Source: Shewanella cutis (lineage in GTDB: Bacteria > Pseudomonadota > Gammaproteobacteria > Enterobacterales > Shewanellaceae). From it: 64,000 nucleotides of DNA. Shown here in pieces: positions 31,596-39,002 of this stretch. Both the position numbers and the translations under genes were made by a program. The DNA is taken from NCBI RefSeq assembly GCF_022410515.1, contig NZ_JACSDI010000007.1:102773-166772 (forward strand), read 5' to 3'. The notes beneath the pieces are model-generated. The model saw nothing but the letters and a program-made list of their open reading frames with translations, did no database searches and was not told where the DNA came from. Position 1 is the first letter of the stretch. Each line of letters begins with the position of its first letter.

Positions 31596-32332
31596 ACGGA
31601 CCATTAGCGCTAAGCCAACTGCAAAGCCGTGCGATTGAGTATATCAACGAGCAGCAAGCACAAAGCCCATCGGTGCAGCTTGGTCCTAACAGCCCTGTGG
31701 CGCATATCGTAAACGAAGTGCTTAAGCGCTTGATTGCAGTCAAGCCAGCGCACAAGCAGGCACTGTCAGCCAGAGGCGCTGTTGCAGAATGGAAGAAGTC
31801 TTGGACGATTGCATTTGCACAACATGGCATCAGAACGCTTGAGCAAATCGAACTCGGCATTAAGCGCGCTCAGTTAGACCCAAGCCCGTTTATGCCAAGC
31901 TCAGGCCAATTTATCCAGTGGTGCAATCCAAGCGAGTTATCCGATGTCGATGTGCTTGAGGCATTCAATCGGATGATTGAGCGCAAGAAGCCACTGACTG
32001 ACGTAGAGCACGCTGCACGTCTTAAGTGCGCGTACCAATGCCGCAATCAACTTCCGCAAGACAAAGCTTTGGCGCTATTCACTTCACACATGCGTGCATA
32101 CAGCGCAAAGCAAGCGCGCGGCGAGTTTATCCCAAGCCGCGATACCAAGTTACTTGAACGCAAAGGCCAGCCTCGCCAATTCAATCAGGATTTTGAAGCG
32201 CAGATCGGCAAGCGCGTAGCGAGAACGTCGATTGAAATTCGTGTGCTCAAGGTGCAGTTGAAAGCCAAACGCCGCGAAGCGTTTAGACGACGTAAAGCCA
32301 ACAGTCGCTTAAGGACTATGAGCCATGGCTAG
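31592..32332 (+). CDS. Replication protein P-like helicase loader
   Basis: 246 residues. Helical middle with AVAEWKKSWTIAFAQHGIRT, LEQIELGIKRAQLDPSPFMP and SSGQFIQWC, matching the phage replication protein P family, which loads the host DnaB helicase at the origin. The C-terminus is strongly basic (KAKRREAFRRRKANSRLR). Overlaps the O-like stop by 4 bp and the next start by 8 bp. Confidence 0.8.
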   Translation: MNGPLALSQLQSRAIEYINEQQAQSPSVQLGPNSPVAHIVNEVLKRLIAVKPAHKQALSARGAVAEWKKSWTIAFAQHGIRTLEQIELGIKRAQLDPSPFMPSSGQFIQWCNPSELSDVDVLEAFNRMIERKKPLTDVEHAARLKCAYQCRNQLPQDKALALFTSHMRAYSAKQARGEFIPSRDTKLLERKGQPRQFNQDFEAQIGKRVARTSIEIRVLKVQLKAKRREAFRRRKANSRLRTMSHG

Positions 32333-32660
32333 ACCGCTTAAAGCATTACCCGATGATGCGCCAGATATGTACGCATTCGTGAATGCGCCTAAGGCGGCGA
32401 ATGATGAACCCAGTTTAAACGAGTTAGCAAGGCGAGTTGAGCACGTTAGGCCGATTAGGCAATACCCGCTGTTTTATCACTGTCGAGGTGGCGATTCTGA
32501 TAAGAAATTTGTTTTAAGCCGAATGCGTTGGATACCAGACAACTTAAAACACTGGGCATCACTCGAGTTTGAAAGACTGTTTTCAGAGGGTGGGCGAGAA
32601 GGTCGCTACAACGCCAAAAAGTTTCTACACGATTTAGCCAGCAGCTACAGGGGAATGTGA
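32325..32660 (+). CDS. Hypothetical early protein after P
   Basis: 111 residues, not recognised. RPIRQYPLFYHCRGGDSDKK and WIPDNLKHWASLEFERLFSE resemble a helical replication-associated protein. Overlaps the end of the P-like gene and ends 2 bp before the resolvase-like gene. Confidence 0.6.
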   Translation: MARPLKALPDDAPDMYAFVNAPKAANDEPSLNELARRVEHVRPIRQYPLFYHCRGGDSDKKFVLSRMRWIPDNLKHWASLEFERLFSEGGREGRYNAKKFLHDLASSYRGM

Positions 32661-32661
32661 A

Positions 32662-33099
32662 ATGTTAATTATCGGTATCGACCCAGATTTACAAGCTAGC
32701 GGCGTCGCCATCGTGATCCGCAACAAAATTAGCTCGATGCAGAAAATGCCGTTTCCTGAGTTGATTGAGTACATCACAACACTCGCAGCGGATAACGAAA
32801 TCATCGTCAAGCTGGAAGATGTAAACGCCTGGGCAGGTGTGAAGCACAGAGCAGGAACAGGGCCAGCAGCGATGCGCAAAATCTCGCAGAACGTCGGCCA
32901 AGTGAAAGCGACTGCAAGCCTCATCAAAGAAATGCTCAATAGCAAGGGCATTGACGTGCAGTTGGTTAAACCGCTTAAGGGCGAAGTGAAGATGATGGCG
33001 AAAAAAAATCACGTCTACTTTTGCAAGCTAACGGGCTGGCAAGGTGGGCGCACTAACGAAGATACGCGCGATGCTGCGTTAATCGCGCTACACGGATAA
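32662..33099 (+). CDS. RuvC-like Holliday-junction resolvase
   Basis: 145 residues with RuvC/RNase H-fold markers: GIDPDLQASGVAIV at the N-terminus (first catalytic Asp), VKLEDVNAW (Glu) and NEDTRDAALIALHG at the C-terminus (paired Asp). It should cut branched phage DNA, helping packaging or recombination. It is shorter than cellular RuvC, as is usual for phage forms. Confidence 0.8.
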   Translation: MLIIGIDPDLQASGVAIVIRNKISSMQKMPFPELIEYITTLAADNEIIVKLEDVNAWAGVKHRAGTGPAAMRKISQNVGQVKATASLIKEMLNSKGIDVQLVKPLKGEVKMMAKKNHVYFCKLTGWQGGRTNEDTRDAALIALHG

Positions 33100-33123
33100 C
33101 AGATAACGGATAAGGGGAAAGTT

Positions 33124-33741
33124 ATGTCAAGAGGCGTTAACAAAGTCATTTTGGTTGGACACTTAGGGCAAGACCCAGAAGTGAAGTATTTGCCGTCAGG
33201 AAATGCAGTGGCCAACATCAGTTTAGCAACTAGCGAAAGCTGGAAGGACCAGCAAGGGCAACAGCAAGAGCGCACAGAATGGCACCGTGTAACGATGTTT
33301 GGAAAGCTAGCCGAAATTACCGGAGAGTATCTGCGCAAAGGCTCACAGGTTTATATCGAGGGCAAGCTGCAAACGCGTAAGTGGCAAGCGCAAGATGGCT
33401 CAGACCGCTATACAACTGAAATCGTGGTCGATATGCACGGCTCAATGCAAATGCTTGGCTCAAAACCAACTGGGCAGTCTCAAGCGCAAGGTCAAGGGCA
33501 GGGCAATAGCGGTTATCAAGACCCTGCGCACCAACAGCAATACCGCGCACCTGCGCAGCAATCGGCACCAGCGTATCAACCAAAGCAGCAGAATGCTTAT
33601 TCCCCAAGTCAACAGCCATCACAACGGCCTGCGCCACAACAAAGACCGGCACCAACTCCACAGCAGCAATATCAGCAACAACCGCAGCAGAATTTTACGC
33701 CTGACCTCGATGAAGGGTGGGATGATGATATTCCGTTTTAA
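33124..33741 (+). CDS. ssb: Single-stranded DNA-binding protein
   Basis: 205 residues. The OB-fold domain (about 1-110) starts [20 protein letters not shown] and has [19 protein letters not shown]; a long Gln/Pro-rich linker follows and the acidic tip ends DDDIPF, the peptide that binds host repair proteins such as RecQ and exonuclease I. Length suits a bacterial-type SSB. It protects single-stranded DNA in phage replication. Confidence 0.95.
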   Translation: MSRGVNKVILVGHLGQDPEVKYLPSGNAVANISLATSESWKDQQGQQQERTEWHRVTMFGKLAEITGEYLRKGSQVYIEGKLQTRKWQAQDGSDRYTTEIVVDMHGSMQMLGSKPTGQSQAQGQGQGNSGYQDPAHQQQYRAPAQQSAPAYQPKQQNAYSPSQQPSQRPAPQQRPAPTPQQQYQQQPQQNFTPDLDEGWDDDIPF

Positions 33742-33830
33742 TTTATTGATTTAAAAGGTTATTTTGTTTTGAGTGAAAGAGCGCGCGGTGAGAAGGCGCT
33801 AAGACTTGTCGAGACTTTGGAGAACAACGC

Positions 33831-34412
33831 ATGTGCGTATCGATTGAAAGATTGTTTTGTTTAACGTCGCAGCAAGCGATAAGCATAGCGCCAGTCGCAG
33901 CCGGTAAGGGCATCTTTAGCCGCGAAGATGCTGCAGGCGTGATTGCCATGGTGCAGCACGTTAACCCGATTGGGGTGAAAGTGCTCGAGGCCAAGATTGG
34001 TGGCAATCACAACAGCGGCGCAGAGTTGGCTTATGCGCTAACCGCGACATTTGAGGCGCGAAACGTTCATCCAAAAGCAGCTAAGGCGCTGGCGTTTATG
34101 GCGGTGACAGAGGTTTGCAGTGCGCACCGTTGCCCCAAGTGTAATGGCGTTGGCTCGATTGATGCGCGTTTGCGCCCTTGTCGCGCGTGTCAAGGTTCTG
34201 GGATTAAAAACGTTCGTACCGTTAAGCAGATGGCAGCGCAGTTTAACGCGCTATCAGGCTTGAAAATCAGCGAGCAGCAATTCAGCCAGATTTATTACGA
34301 CGTTTACATGGAAGCGATCGACGAGCTGTATCAGCAAGAAGGCGAAGCGGCGAAGTATGCGTCCAAGGTTTTAAGAATGGTTGAAGCGGAAAGCGAGGTG
34401 GTTAATGGATGA
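33831..34412 (+). CDS. Late antiterminator Q-like protein
   Basis: 193 residues of the phage antitermination protein Q (PF03589-like) type. The zinc-binding core CPKCNGVGSID...CRACQGSG (about 103-125) is DnaJ-like, as in this Q family, and ISEQQFSQIYYDVYMEAIDEL follows. It should load on RNA polymerase at a late promoter and let it read through terminators. A pR'-like promoter with an early terminator lies 1.6 kb downstream at 36056. The ATG at 33831 has GGAG nine bases upstream and no alternative in-frame start is available. Confidence 0.8.
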   Translation: MCVSIERLFCLTSQQAISIAPVAAGKGIFSREDAAGVIAMVQHVNPIGVKVLEAKIGGNHNSGAELAYALTATFEARNVHPKAAKALAFMAVTEVCSAHRCPKCNGVGSIDARLRPCRACQGSGIKNVRTVKQMAAQFNALSGLKISEQQFSQIYYDVYMEAIDELYQQEGEAAKYASKVLRMVEAESEVVNG

Positions 34413-34665
34413 GAATATCGTGATTATCGGGCCAATTGGCGTTGGCAAGTCAATGCTGAGCAGGGCGTTAATGACGTTACAGCTAAGAAATGCGGTGGTA
34501 ACCGTGGCTGATATTAGCGACATAAAGCCTGAACACGGTGAGATTACAGGGGTTTTTCTTGGTGATCCTGTTCAACCATATAAGCCGTACGTAATGGTCG
34601 ATGACAGATTTAAGAGCCGCAACAAATCAGACCGCAAGCGCAACCGCGCTAACCGCTGGAGGTAG
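34405..34665 (+). CDS. Mini P-loop protein
   Basis: 86 residues from the ATG at 34405, overlapping the Q-like stop. It holds a Walker A motif IGPIGVGKSM (residues 6-15) and a following strand, but no Walker B or switch region, and ends in a very basic tail (SRNKSDRKRNRANRWR). Either a cut-down kinase or ATPase, or a small nucleotide or nucleic-acid binding protein. Confidence 0.6.
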   Translation: MDENIVIIGPIGVGKSMLSRALMTLQLRNAVVTVADISDIKPEHGEITGVFLGDPVQPYKPYVMVDDRFKSRNKSDRKRNRANRWR

Positions 34666-34667
34666 GT

Positions 34668-35048
34668 ATGAGCAGATTCGATTTAATGGCTGACACAGTG
34701 AAAAAGATTTGTGAGTCACTGCGTAACGAGCCTGAGAAGTGGGTTTTTGAAACGCATACGTTTTATCACGTCAATTCACCACGAGTTACCTATTGGCGTA
34801 CTAATCCAAATCTATCTATCACCGATGTTTGGGACGGGCATGCCTTGCACACGGTTTTCTCTAAAGAACAAGGCCGAGAAATTCAGTTGTCGTTAATAAA
34901 AGCCCGTGAGTCACAAGCTAACGACAAGATGAAAATGGTCATCGAGGCGATGCAGAGAACCGATGATCAGCATCCTATGGTGGAAATTAAGCTTGAACCT
35001 GTTGAGTCAATTGAAATTAAACGTCCTTGGTGGAAATTCTGGGGGTAA
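34668..35048 (+). CDS. Hypothetical protein with C-terminal WWKFW tail
   Basis: 126 residues, not recognised. The last residues KRPWWKFWG are a tryptophan-rich tail that could sit at the membrane interface; the rest is a small alpha/beta domain. Begins 2 bp after the mini P-loop gene in the same early operon. Confidence 0.55.
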   Translation: MSRFDLMADTVKKICESLRNEPEKWVFETHTFYHVNSPRVTYWRTNPNLSITDVWDGHALHTVFSKEQGREIQLSLIKARESQANDKMKMVIEAMQRTDDQHPMVEIKLEPVESIEIKRPWWKFWG

Positions 35049-35050
35049 AT

Positions 35051-35260
35051 ATGCAATTTTTATCAATTATCGGCTGGTTTGGCTGCTTCCTGTTTTGCCT
35101 TTGGATTAGCATTCTGTGCTTCGTAACGACGTTTGGCGGTTTAAATGAAGGGTTATTTTCTAAGTCTTTCAGGTATCGGTTATTGGGCGCGTTCTATTGG
35201 GTTTTAGTTTCCTGCGCTTGGGCTTTTTGCTTTTCGTTTTTAACCATCAAGATTGGGTGA
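35051..35260 (+). CDS. Small two-helix membrane protein
   Basis: 69 residues from the ATG at 35051, preceded by GGGGGTAAAT. Two hydrophobic helices (FLSIIGWFGCFLFCLWISIL and AFYWVLVSCAWAFCFSFL). Probably inner membrane. It follows the WWKFW-tailed protein by 2 bp and may partner it. Confidence 0.58.
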   Translation: MQFLSIIGWFGCFLFCLWISILCFVTTFGGLNEGLFSKSFRYRLLGAFYWVLVSCAWAFCFSFLTIKIG

Positions 35261-35264
35261 CAGC

Positions 35265-35477
35265 ATGAGCAGCTACACAGAAACGCCAGAAGAACGAGAA
35301 GCATTCGAGTTGCTATCGCGTCGTCAACGTGAAGGTCACGAGTGCAGCAATCGCCAAGCGAAGATTAACACCATGGCCGCGATTGCGCGCCAATGCCCTA
35401 CGACCAGCATTGAGGGGATTTGCGCGCTGTTGGTCGATGCGGGTTATGAAATTAAAGCTAATTGCTCACTTAACTGA
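35265..35477 (+). CDS. Small hypothetical protein
   Basis: 70 residues from the ATG at 35265 (GGGTGA upstream; a TTG at 35253 is less likely). Contains RRQREGHECSNRQAKINTMA and a helix pair. The last codons and stop lie in the linker repeat CTCACTTAACTGATAA. Not recognised. Confidence 0.52.
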   Translation: MSSYTETPEEREAFELLSRRQREGHECSNRQAKINTMAAIARQCPTTSIEGICALLVDAGYEIKANCSLN

Positions 35478-35480
35478 TAA
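35465..35480 (+). repeat. Intergenic linker repeat, copy in right early operon
   Basis: CTCACTTAACTGATAA, identical to 51293-51308. It overlaps the stop codon of the 70-residue gene and sits before the final early gene. Confidence 0.72.
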
Positions 35481-35496
35481 ATTTTGAAGGTGATTT

Positions 35497-36048
35497 ATGG
35501 ATAGCAAAGAAAGGCTCAAACTACTTAACGCTCGTGTCGGTGAAATCAAAAACGCCATCCTTGAGATGAAATTGGTCGACGTGACGACTGCTGAATGTGA
35601 TGCTGCATCAAGAGAAATCGTTGGCATTTATCTTGATGATTATGGTGCGAATTTGAAAATGCTTTCGGCGTGGCTTTATGCTCAGTCACGCCGTGGCTCA
35701 ATGATACTAGACGAGGCTATCACTCACCTGAACAATCTTCCGCTTGGCCTGCGCATTGCTGATCTGCAACGCGCAGAAGTGCTGAAAGCTGAGCCAGAAC
35801 TCGCGGCAGATTTCGAACAGGTTGAAAGTGCAGAAAAGTCACTCGAGCGGCTTTGCGACGAGTATGAAGAAAGCGTATGTGCAGGCAAACAATCGATTGA
35901 AGCCCAAGCTTACATCATGGCTCTCGAGGATTTAGTTAGCGAGCTGCAGGGTAAGTCGTTTGCTGATAGCTCTAGGATTGGGCAATTGACGGTTGAGAAT
36001 GCGGCACTTAAGCAGAGATTGCAGGGCATGGTTACGTATCGACCTTAA
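35497..36048 (+). CDS. Last gene of right early operon, helical
   Basis: 183 residues, almost entirely helical with two coiled-coil stretches (about 100-120 and 150-180, ENAALKQRLQGM). Not recognised. It ends 8 bp before the late promoter, so it is the end of the early transcript; a role in DNA metabolism or regulation is possible. Confidence 0.58.
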   Translation: MDSKERLKLLNARVGEIKNAILEMKLVDVTTAECDAASREIVGIYLDDYGANLKMLSAWLYAQSRRGSMILDEAITHLNNLPLGLRIADLQRAEVLKAEPELAADFEQVESAEKSLERLCDEYEESVCAGKQSIEAQAYIMALEDLVSELQGKSFADSSRIGQLTVENAALKQRLQGMVTYRP

Positions 36049-36055
36049 ATTACTG

Positions 36056-36083
36056 TTGACATAGAAATCCGAGGGTATATGAT
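36056..36083 (+). promoter_or_regulatory. Late promoter, pR'-like (copy 1)
   Basis: TTGACA (36056-36061), 16 bp, TATGAT (36078-36083). The 20 bp GGGTATATGATTTTTCTATC (36073-36092) is identical to 51224-51243. A terminator follows about 40 nt after the start point, as in lambda pR'/tR', where transcription needs Q to proceed. Confidence 0.72.
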
Positions 36084-36126
36084 TTTTCTATCCTGTGATT
36101 AGTGCGCTTATCGCTCACGTCACATC

Positions 36127-36157
36127 AAAGCCATCATTCGGGGTGGCTTTTGTGTTT
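36127..36157 (+). terminator. Early terminator after late promoter (tR'-like)
   Basis: AAAGCCA / TGGCTTT stem (36127-36133 with 36144-36150) followed by TGTGTTTATT. Without antitermination the late transcript would be only about 65 nt. Confidence 0.65.
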
Positions 36158-36172
36158 ATTGCAAGCTTAAGT

Positions 36173-36181
36173 TGTTATAAT
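36173..36181 (+). promoter_or_regulatory. Extended -10 promoter of tRNA-like gene
   Basis: TGTTATAAT: a perfect -10 hexamer (36176-36181) with the TG of an extended -10 element one base further upstream. No convincing -35. It lies 69 bp before the tRNA-like gene. Confidence 0.55.
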
Positions 36182-36249
36182 GGCTAGCGTGAACAAAATT
36201 CATGAGTAAATGCTTCAAGGCACTTGGTATAAATATTCTGTTCAGATTT

Positions 36250-36377
36250 GTTAAGTTGGCAGAGTGGCTATGCATCCGTGACGATGGCTTAAGAGCGCTA
36301 ACCACCAATAGTCATTGCGCAATGCACTCGGTGGAAGTGAACGGATTACATCGGTTCGATTCCGGTACTTAACACCC
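36250..36377 (+). ncRNA. tRNA-like RNA with structured insert in anticodon loop
   Basis: All tRNA stems are present: acceptor GTTAAGT/ACTTAAC (36250-36256 with 36367-36373), D stem GCA/TGC (36259-36261 with 36271-36273), anticodon stem TCCGT/ACGGA (36275-36279 with 36341-36345), variable TTAC and T arm ATCGG-TTCGATT-CCGGT (36350-36366). The anticodon loop, normally 7 nt, is 61 nt (36280-36340) and folds on its own: GGCTTA/TAACC and a long hairpin CCACC...GGTGG with inner AGT-CATT-GCGC-AATG-ACT. Position 33 would be A, not U, and the 3' end is ACCCA rather than NCCA, so it is unlikely to decode. It has its own promoter and terminator. Alternatives: tRNA with a tiny intron, tRNA pseudogene, or a tRNA-shaped regulatory RNA or scaffold. 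Confidence 0.7.
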
Positions 36378-36397
36378 ATTTTATTATGAAACACATT

Positions 36398-36427
36398 AAA
36401 GCCTCAGCATCCGCTGGGGCTTTTTTG
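36398..36427 (+). terminator. Terminator of tRNA-like gene
   Basis: AAAGCCTCAGC / GCTGGGGCTTT, an 11-bp stem with tetraloop ATCC and a T-run, 21 bp after the tRNA-like 3' end. Because the stem occupies the bases after 36386, the following gene must start downstream at 36452. Confidence 0.85.
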
Positions 36428-36451
36428 TTTCTGGACTCCGAGGACTCCGTG

Positions 36452-37057
36452 ATGATTAAGACCGTTACCTCCGCAATGATTGAGGCGTTACTCGCCACTG
36501 TCGAATGCAAGACCCACATTGTCGAAGGAACGACGACAACCGTAGCAGTTGCCTTGCTGCCTATCGGTGATTCTATGTTCACCTTATCCACGGCAATTAG
36601 CGGCTGCGCCGATCCGCGCAAGTTTAACGCAGACCTTGGTGCTAAGTACGCTATTGAAAAAGTTATGGCGCAAGCCAAAGAAAAACTTTTGGAGCTGGAA
36701 GGTTATTGCCTTTCTAAAGAAGTCAATGGAATTGCTCCGGTTACTGATTATGTAGACCGCATAATCATTGAGTACAACGAGCTAATGGCTAAGCTGGTCA
36801 AGTTGAATGGGTTTATCGAAAGCGACAAATTTAAGTCGTTAGATAGTCGCGTTCGCTTACTGTTGAGCCGTCAATCTGCTGCAATGGAAGATTATATCGA
36901 GTGCTTGCATTGGCGCCTAAAAGATTGCGGCTGCATCAGATTCAACGGCGCTAACTGGCCTGAGTTGGTTGAAAAGTTTGGCGGTGGTGAAGTGGTTGGC
37001 GATCAATTCGTCACGCCTGCCGGTGATTCTTACGCGCCAGGTATGTGGGTGAAGTGA
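36452..37057 (+). CDS. N4 gp49/Sf6 gp66-like phage protein, extended
   Basis: 201 residues from the ATG at 36452, with GAGGA eight bases upstream. The N-terminal half (VTSAMIEALLATVECKTHIV; ADPRKFNADLGAKYAIEKVM; LELEGY) matches the N4 gp49/Sf6 gp66 family of unknown function. The C-terminal half (LVKLNGFIESDKFKSLDSRV, SAAMEDYIECLHWRLKDCGC) is a second module also known as a separate phage protein, so this looks like a fusion. First coding gene of the late operon; overlaps endolysin by 1 bp. Confidence 0.68.
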   Translation: MIKTVTSAMIEALLATVECKTHIVEGTTTTVAVALLPIGDSMFTLSTAISGCADPRKFNADLGAKYAIEKVMAQAKEKLLELEGYCLSKEVNGIAPVTDYVDRIIIEYNELMAKLVKLNGFIESDKFKSLDSRVRLLLSRQSAAMEDYIECLHWRLKDCGCIRFNGANWPELVEKFGGGEVVGDQFVTPAGDSYAPGMWVK

Positions 37058-37548
37058 TGTCCAAAATCCGCGCCTTCCTTCTCGCTGCTGGCTTTTCTGG
37101 TGCAGTGGTGACGGGAGGCGTTTTTATTGCGCAACACGAAGGTTTAGAGCTGGGCACTTACGTTGATCCAGTTGGCATTGTAACCGCGTGCTTTGGTCAG
37201 ACTGGGCCAGAGTTGGAATTAGGCCAGCGCTTTAGCGAGCAAGAATGTCTAGCGATGCTAGCTGATGATCTGGAAGTGTTTGACCGCCAGTTAGCCAATC
37301 TAGTGCGCGTGCCCATTACGGATAGCGAGCGCGCGGCGTATCTCAGTTTTATGTACAACGTTGGCGCGCAGAATTTTAGCGACTCGACGTTAAGAAAGAA
37401 GTTGCTGCGTGGCGACCGTGTTGGCGCGTGCAATGAATTGCCTAAGTGGGTTTATGCCAAAGGCAAAAAGCTACAAGGGCTTGTTAATCGCCGTGAAGCA
37501 GAACGGCGATTGTGCTTAAAGGAGCTTACCCATGTTTCAAACCATTAA
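37057..37548 (+). CDS. SAR endolysin (GH24 muramidase)
   Basis: 163 residues from the ATG at 37057. The N-terminus (IRAFLLAAGFSGAVVTGGVF) is a weakly hydrophobic, Gly/Ala-rich signal-anchor-release segment, so the enzyme is exported by Sec, held in the membrane and activated on release. The T4-type triad is visible: Glu in HEGLEL, Asp in YVDPVG and Thr in IVTACFG. It cuts peptidoglycan glycan strands. YNVGAQNF and REAERRLC are family motifs. A cluster with spanins and holin follows. Confidence 0.9.
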   Translation: MSKIRAFLLAAGFSGAVVTGGVFIAQHEGLELGTYVDPVGIVTACFGQTGPELELGQRFSEQECLAMLADDLEVFDRQLANLVRVPITDSERAAYLSFMYNVGAQNFSDSTLRKKLLRGDRVGACNELPKWVYAKGKKLQGLVNRREAERRLCLKELTHVSNH

Positions 37549-38056
37549 AGATAACTTTGCGATGGCGGTGATTGCCTTGCTAACTATTGCCGTGATTGTG
37601 AGCGGCGCTATGTGGGCAGTAACGGCAGGCCAGTTATCTGCAGCGAACACCAGCTTAACCAATGAAATTGCGGCCAAGGCCGTGATTCAAACCGATTTGG
37701 ACAACGCAACAGTGCAGCTTAAAGCTGCTGAGGTTGAGAAGGAGCGATTGCGGCTGGATGCTGCGCTTACTGCTAAAACGCTCACTGTGCGCGAGCAAGG
37801 CCGCGATGCGGTTGATAGTGAGTTAGTCAGTACACAAACCAAAGCCAAGGCAGTGATTGAGGATTCGACTGATGACATTGTTAAAGCATGGGCTGTTGCT
37901 AGTGTGCCTGTTGAGCTTAATCGGTTGCTCGAATACTCCGCCAATTGTGCGCACGGTGACAGTAACGCAAACGGTTTATGTACTGCCTCCGCCGGAACTC
38001 ATGAGCGAATGCGTGATCCCCAAGTACATGGTCCAAACAAACCTGCAACTTTTTAA
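37532..38056 (+). CDS. Inner-membrane spanin (Rz-like)
   Basis: 174 residues: an N-terminal transmembrane anchor (FAMAVIALLTIAVIVSGAMW), then a long periplasmic coiled coil (SLTNEIAAKAVIQTDLDNA). With the o-spanin nested in its 3' half this is the classic Rz arrangement; the two fuse the inner and outer membranes at lysis. Overlaps the endolysin end by 17 bp. Confidence 0.85.
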   Translation: MFQTIKDNFAMAVIALLTIAVIVSGAMWAVTAGQLSAANTSLTNEIAAKAVIQTDLDNATVQLKAAEVEKERLRLDAALTAKTLTVREQGRDAVDSELVSTQTKAKAVIEDSTDDIVKAWAVASVPVELNRLLEYSANCAHGDSNANGLCTASAGTHERMRDPQVHGPNKPATF

Positions 38057-38165
38057 CTACTCGGTATCACTCTTAGGCGCAATCAAGCGATGCAATATCG
38101 ACTGGAGAGCGCTGAAAGACTGGCGAGAGGCAAAGGCAAATGAACAATCTACATCAACCCATTAG
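37872..38165 (+). CDS. Outer-membrane spanin lipoprotein (Rz1-like)
   Basis: 97 residues in a shifted frame inside the Rz-like gene and extending 109 bp beyond it. Signal peptide with lipobox LSLIGC (mature Cys about residue 19), then Pro-rich PPIVRTV and YVLPPPE. The ATG at 37872 has GAGG 9 bases upstream; a TTG at 37857 is less likely. Works as partner of the i-spanin. Confidence 0.85.
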   Translation: MTLLKHGLLLVCLLSLIGCSNTPPIVRTVTVTQTVYVLPPPELMSECVIPKYMVQTNLQLFNYSVSLLGAIKRCNIDWRALKDWREAKANEQSTSTH

Positions 38166-38406
38166 TGACATGAGTTCGCAAAAAGCGACTGCAGCGGCCA
38201 GTTATGGCGCATCTATCACTACTGCAGCAGGAGGCGCTTTTACTGTGAACGACTTGGCGCTATGGGGTGGATTATTTCTGGCATTGCTGACGTTCATCGT
38301 CAACTTAGTTTATAACGCGCGAAAGGATAAGCGCGAGGCTGAGCTTACTCGGCTTGAATCTGAGTTAGCCAAGGCGCGTTTAGCTAAAGAGTTGAGCGGT
38401 AAATGA
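38140..38406 (+). CDS. Putative holin
   Basis: 88 residues with one clear transmembrane helix (LALWGGLFLALLTFIVNLVY, about 40-59), a short polar N-terminus and a highly charged C-terminus (ARKDKREAELTRLESE). This is a class III-like or HP1-type holin layout. It is the fourth gene of the lysis cluster and sets lysis timing by assembling holes or depolarising the membrane, releasing the SAR endolysin. Confidence 0.75.
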   Translation: MNNLHQPISDMSSQKATAAASYGASITTAAGGAFTVNDLALWGGLFLALLTFIVNLVYNARKDKREAELTRLESELAKARLAKELSGK

Positions 38407-38996
38407 CGAATAAAGCTAACGAAGATAGCAAACCCAAAAAAGCTAAATTTGATTGGAGCTATCACAAATACACGGATATGGAACGCAAGTTTATTGCCGA
38501 GTATCTGATTGATCAAAGCAAAACCAATGCGATGATCCGCGCTGGCTCCAAGGCCAAAGAGCCAAAGAAAACAGGTTGGGAGATGTACAACCGTCCACAT
38601 GTAAAATATGCAATTGACTGGCATATCAATAATCTATTTGAGATTGCTGGCGTTACAGTTGAGCGCATTATTCGAGAGGTTGCTGTCGTCGCCTTTGCGG
38701 ACATGGAGGGCATCTACAACGAGGACGGCAGCGTTAAAGCGTTTAACGAATGGCCTGAGCATTGTCGCCGTGCCTGTGCTGGTATGGAGATTGACGAGCT
38801 ATTTGAAGGCGTGGGTGATGACCGTGAACAAGTCGGATTTACCAAGAAGTTTAAGCAATGGGACAAGATGAAAGCCCTTGAATTGCTTGGTAAGTACCAC
38901 AAGATTTGGACGGATAAAGTGGAAGTGAGCGAGCGGCCTAAAGTGGTTGTTCGTCGCTATACCGGAAGAAATAAGGCTAAGGCACAGGAGGAGTAA
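38403..38996 (+). CDS. Terminase small subunit
   Basis: 197 residues. The segment ERKFIAEYLIDQSKTNAMIR with GSKAKEPKKTGWEMYNRPHV is the terminase_2 helix-turn-helix that recognises the packaging site; ERIIREVAVVAFADMEGIYN follows. It overlaps the holin stop by 4 bp and precedes the large subunit by 6 bp. Confidence 0.88.
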   Translation: MTNKANEDSKPKKAKFDWSYHKYTDMERKFIAEYLIDQSKTNAMIRAGSKAKEPKKTGWEMYNRPHVKYAIDWHINNLFEIAGVTVERIIREVAVVAFADMEGIYNEDGSVKAFNEWPEHCRRACAGMEIDELFEGVGDDREQVGFTKKFKQWDKMKALELLGKYHKIWTDKVEVSERPKVVVRRYTGRNKAKAQEE

Positions 38997-39002
38997 CAGC
39001 GT

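Noticed and set aside
36286..36297. CGCTCTTA (boxA-like) on the minus strand inside the tRNA-like insert
   Set aside because: No leftward transcript is expected here; probably chance within the hairpin sequence.
36250..36377. Normal class II tRNA (Ser or Leu type) reading of the tRNA-like gene
   Set aside because: No alternative 5-bp anticodon stem with a 7-nt loop and U33 could be found that keeps the D and T arms.
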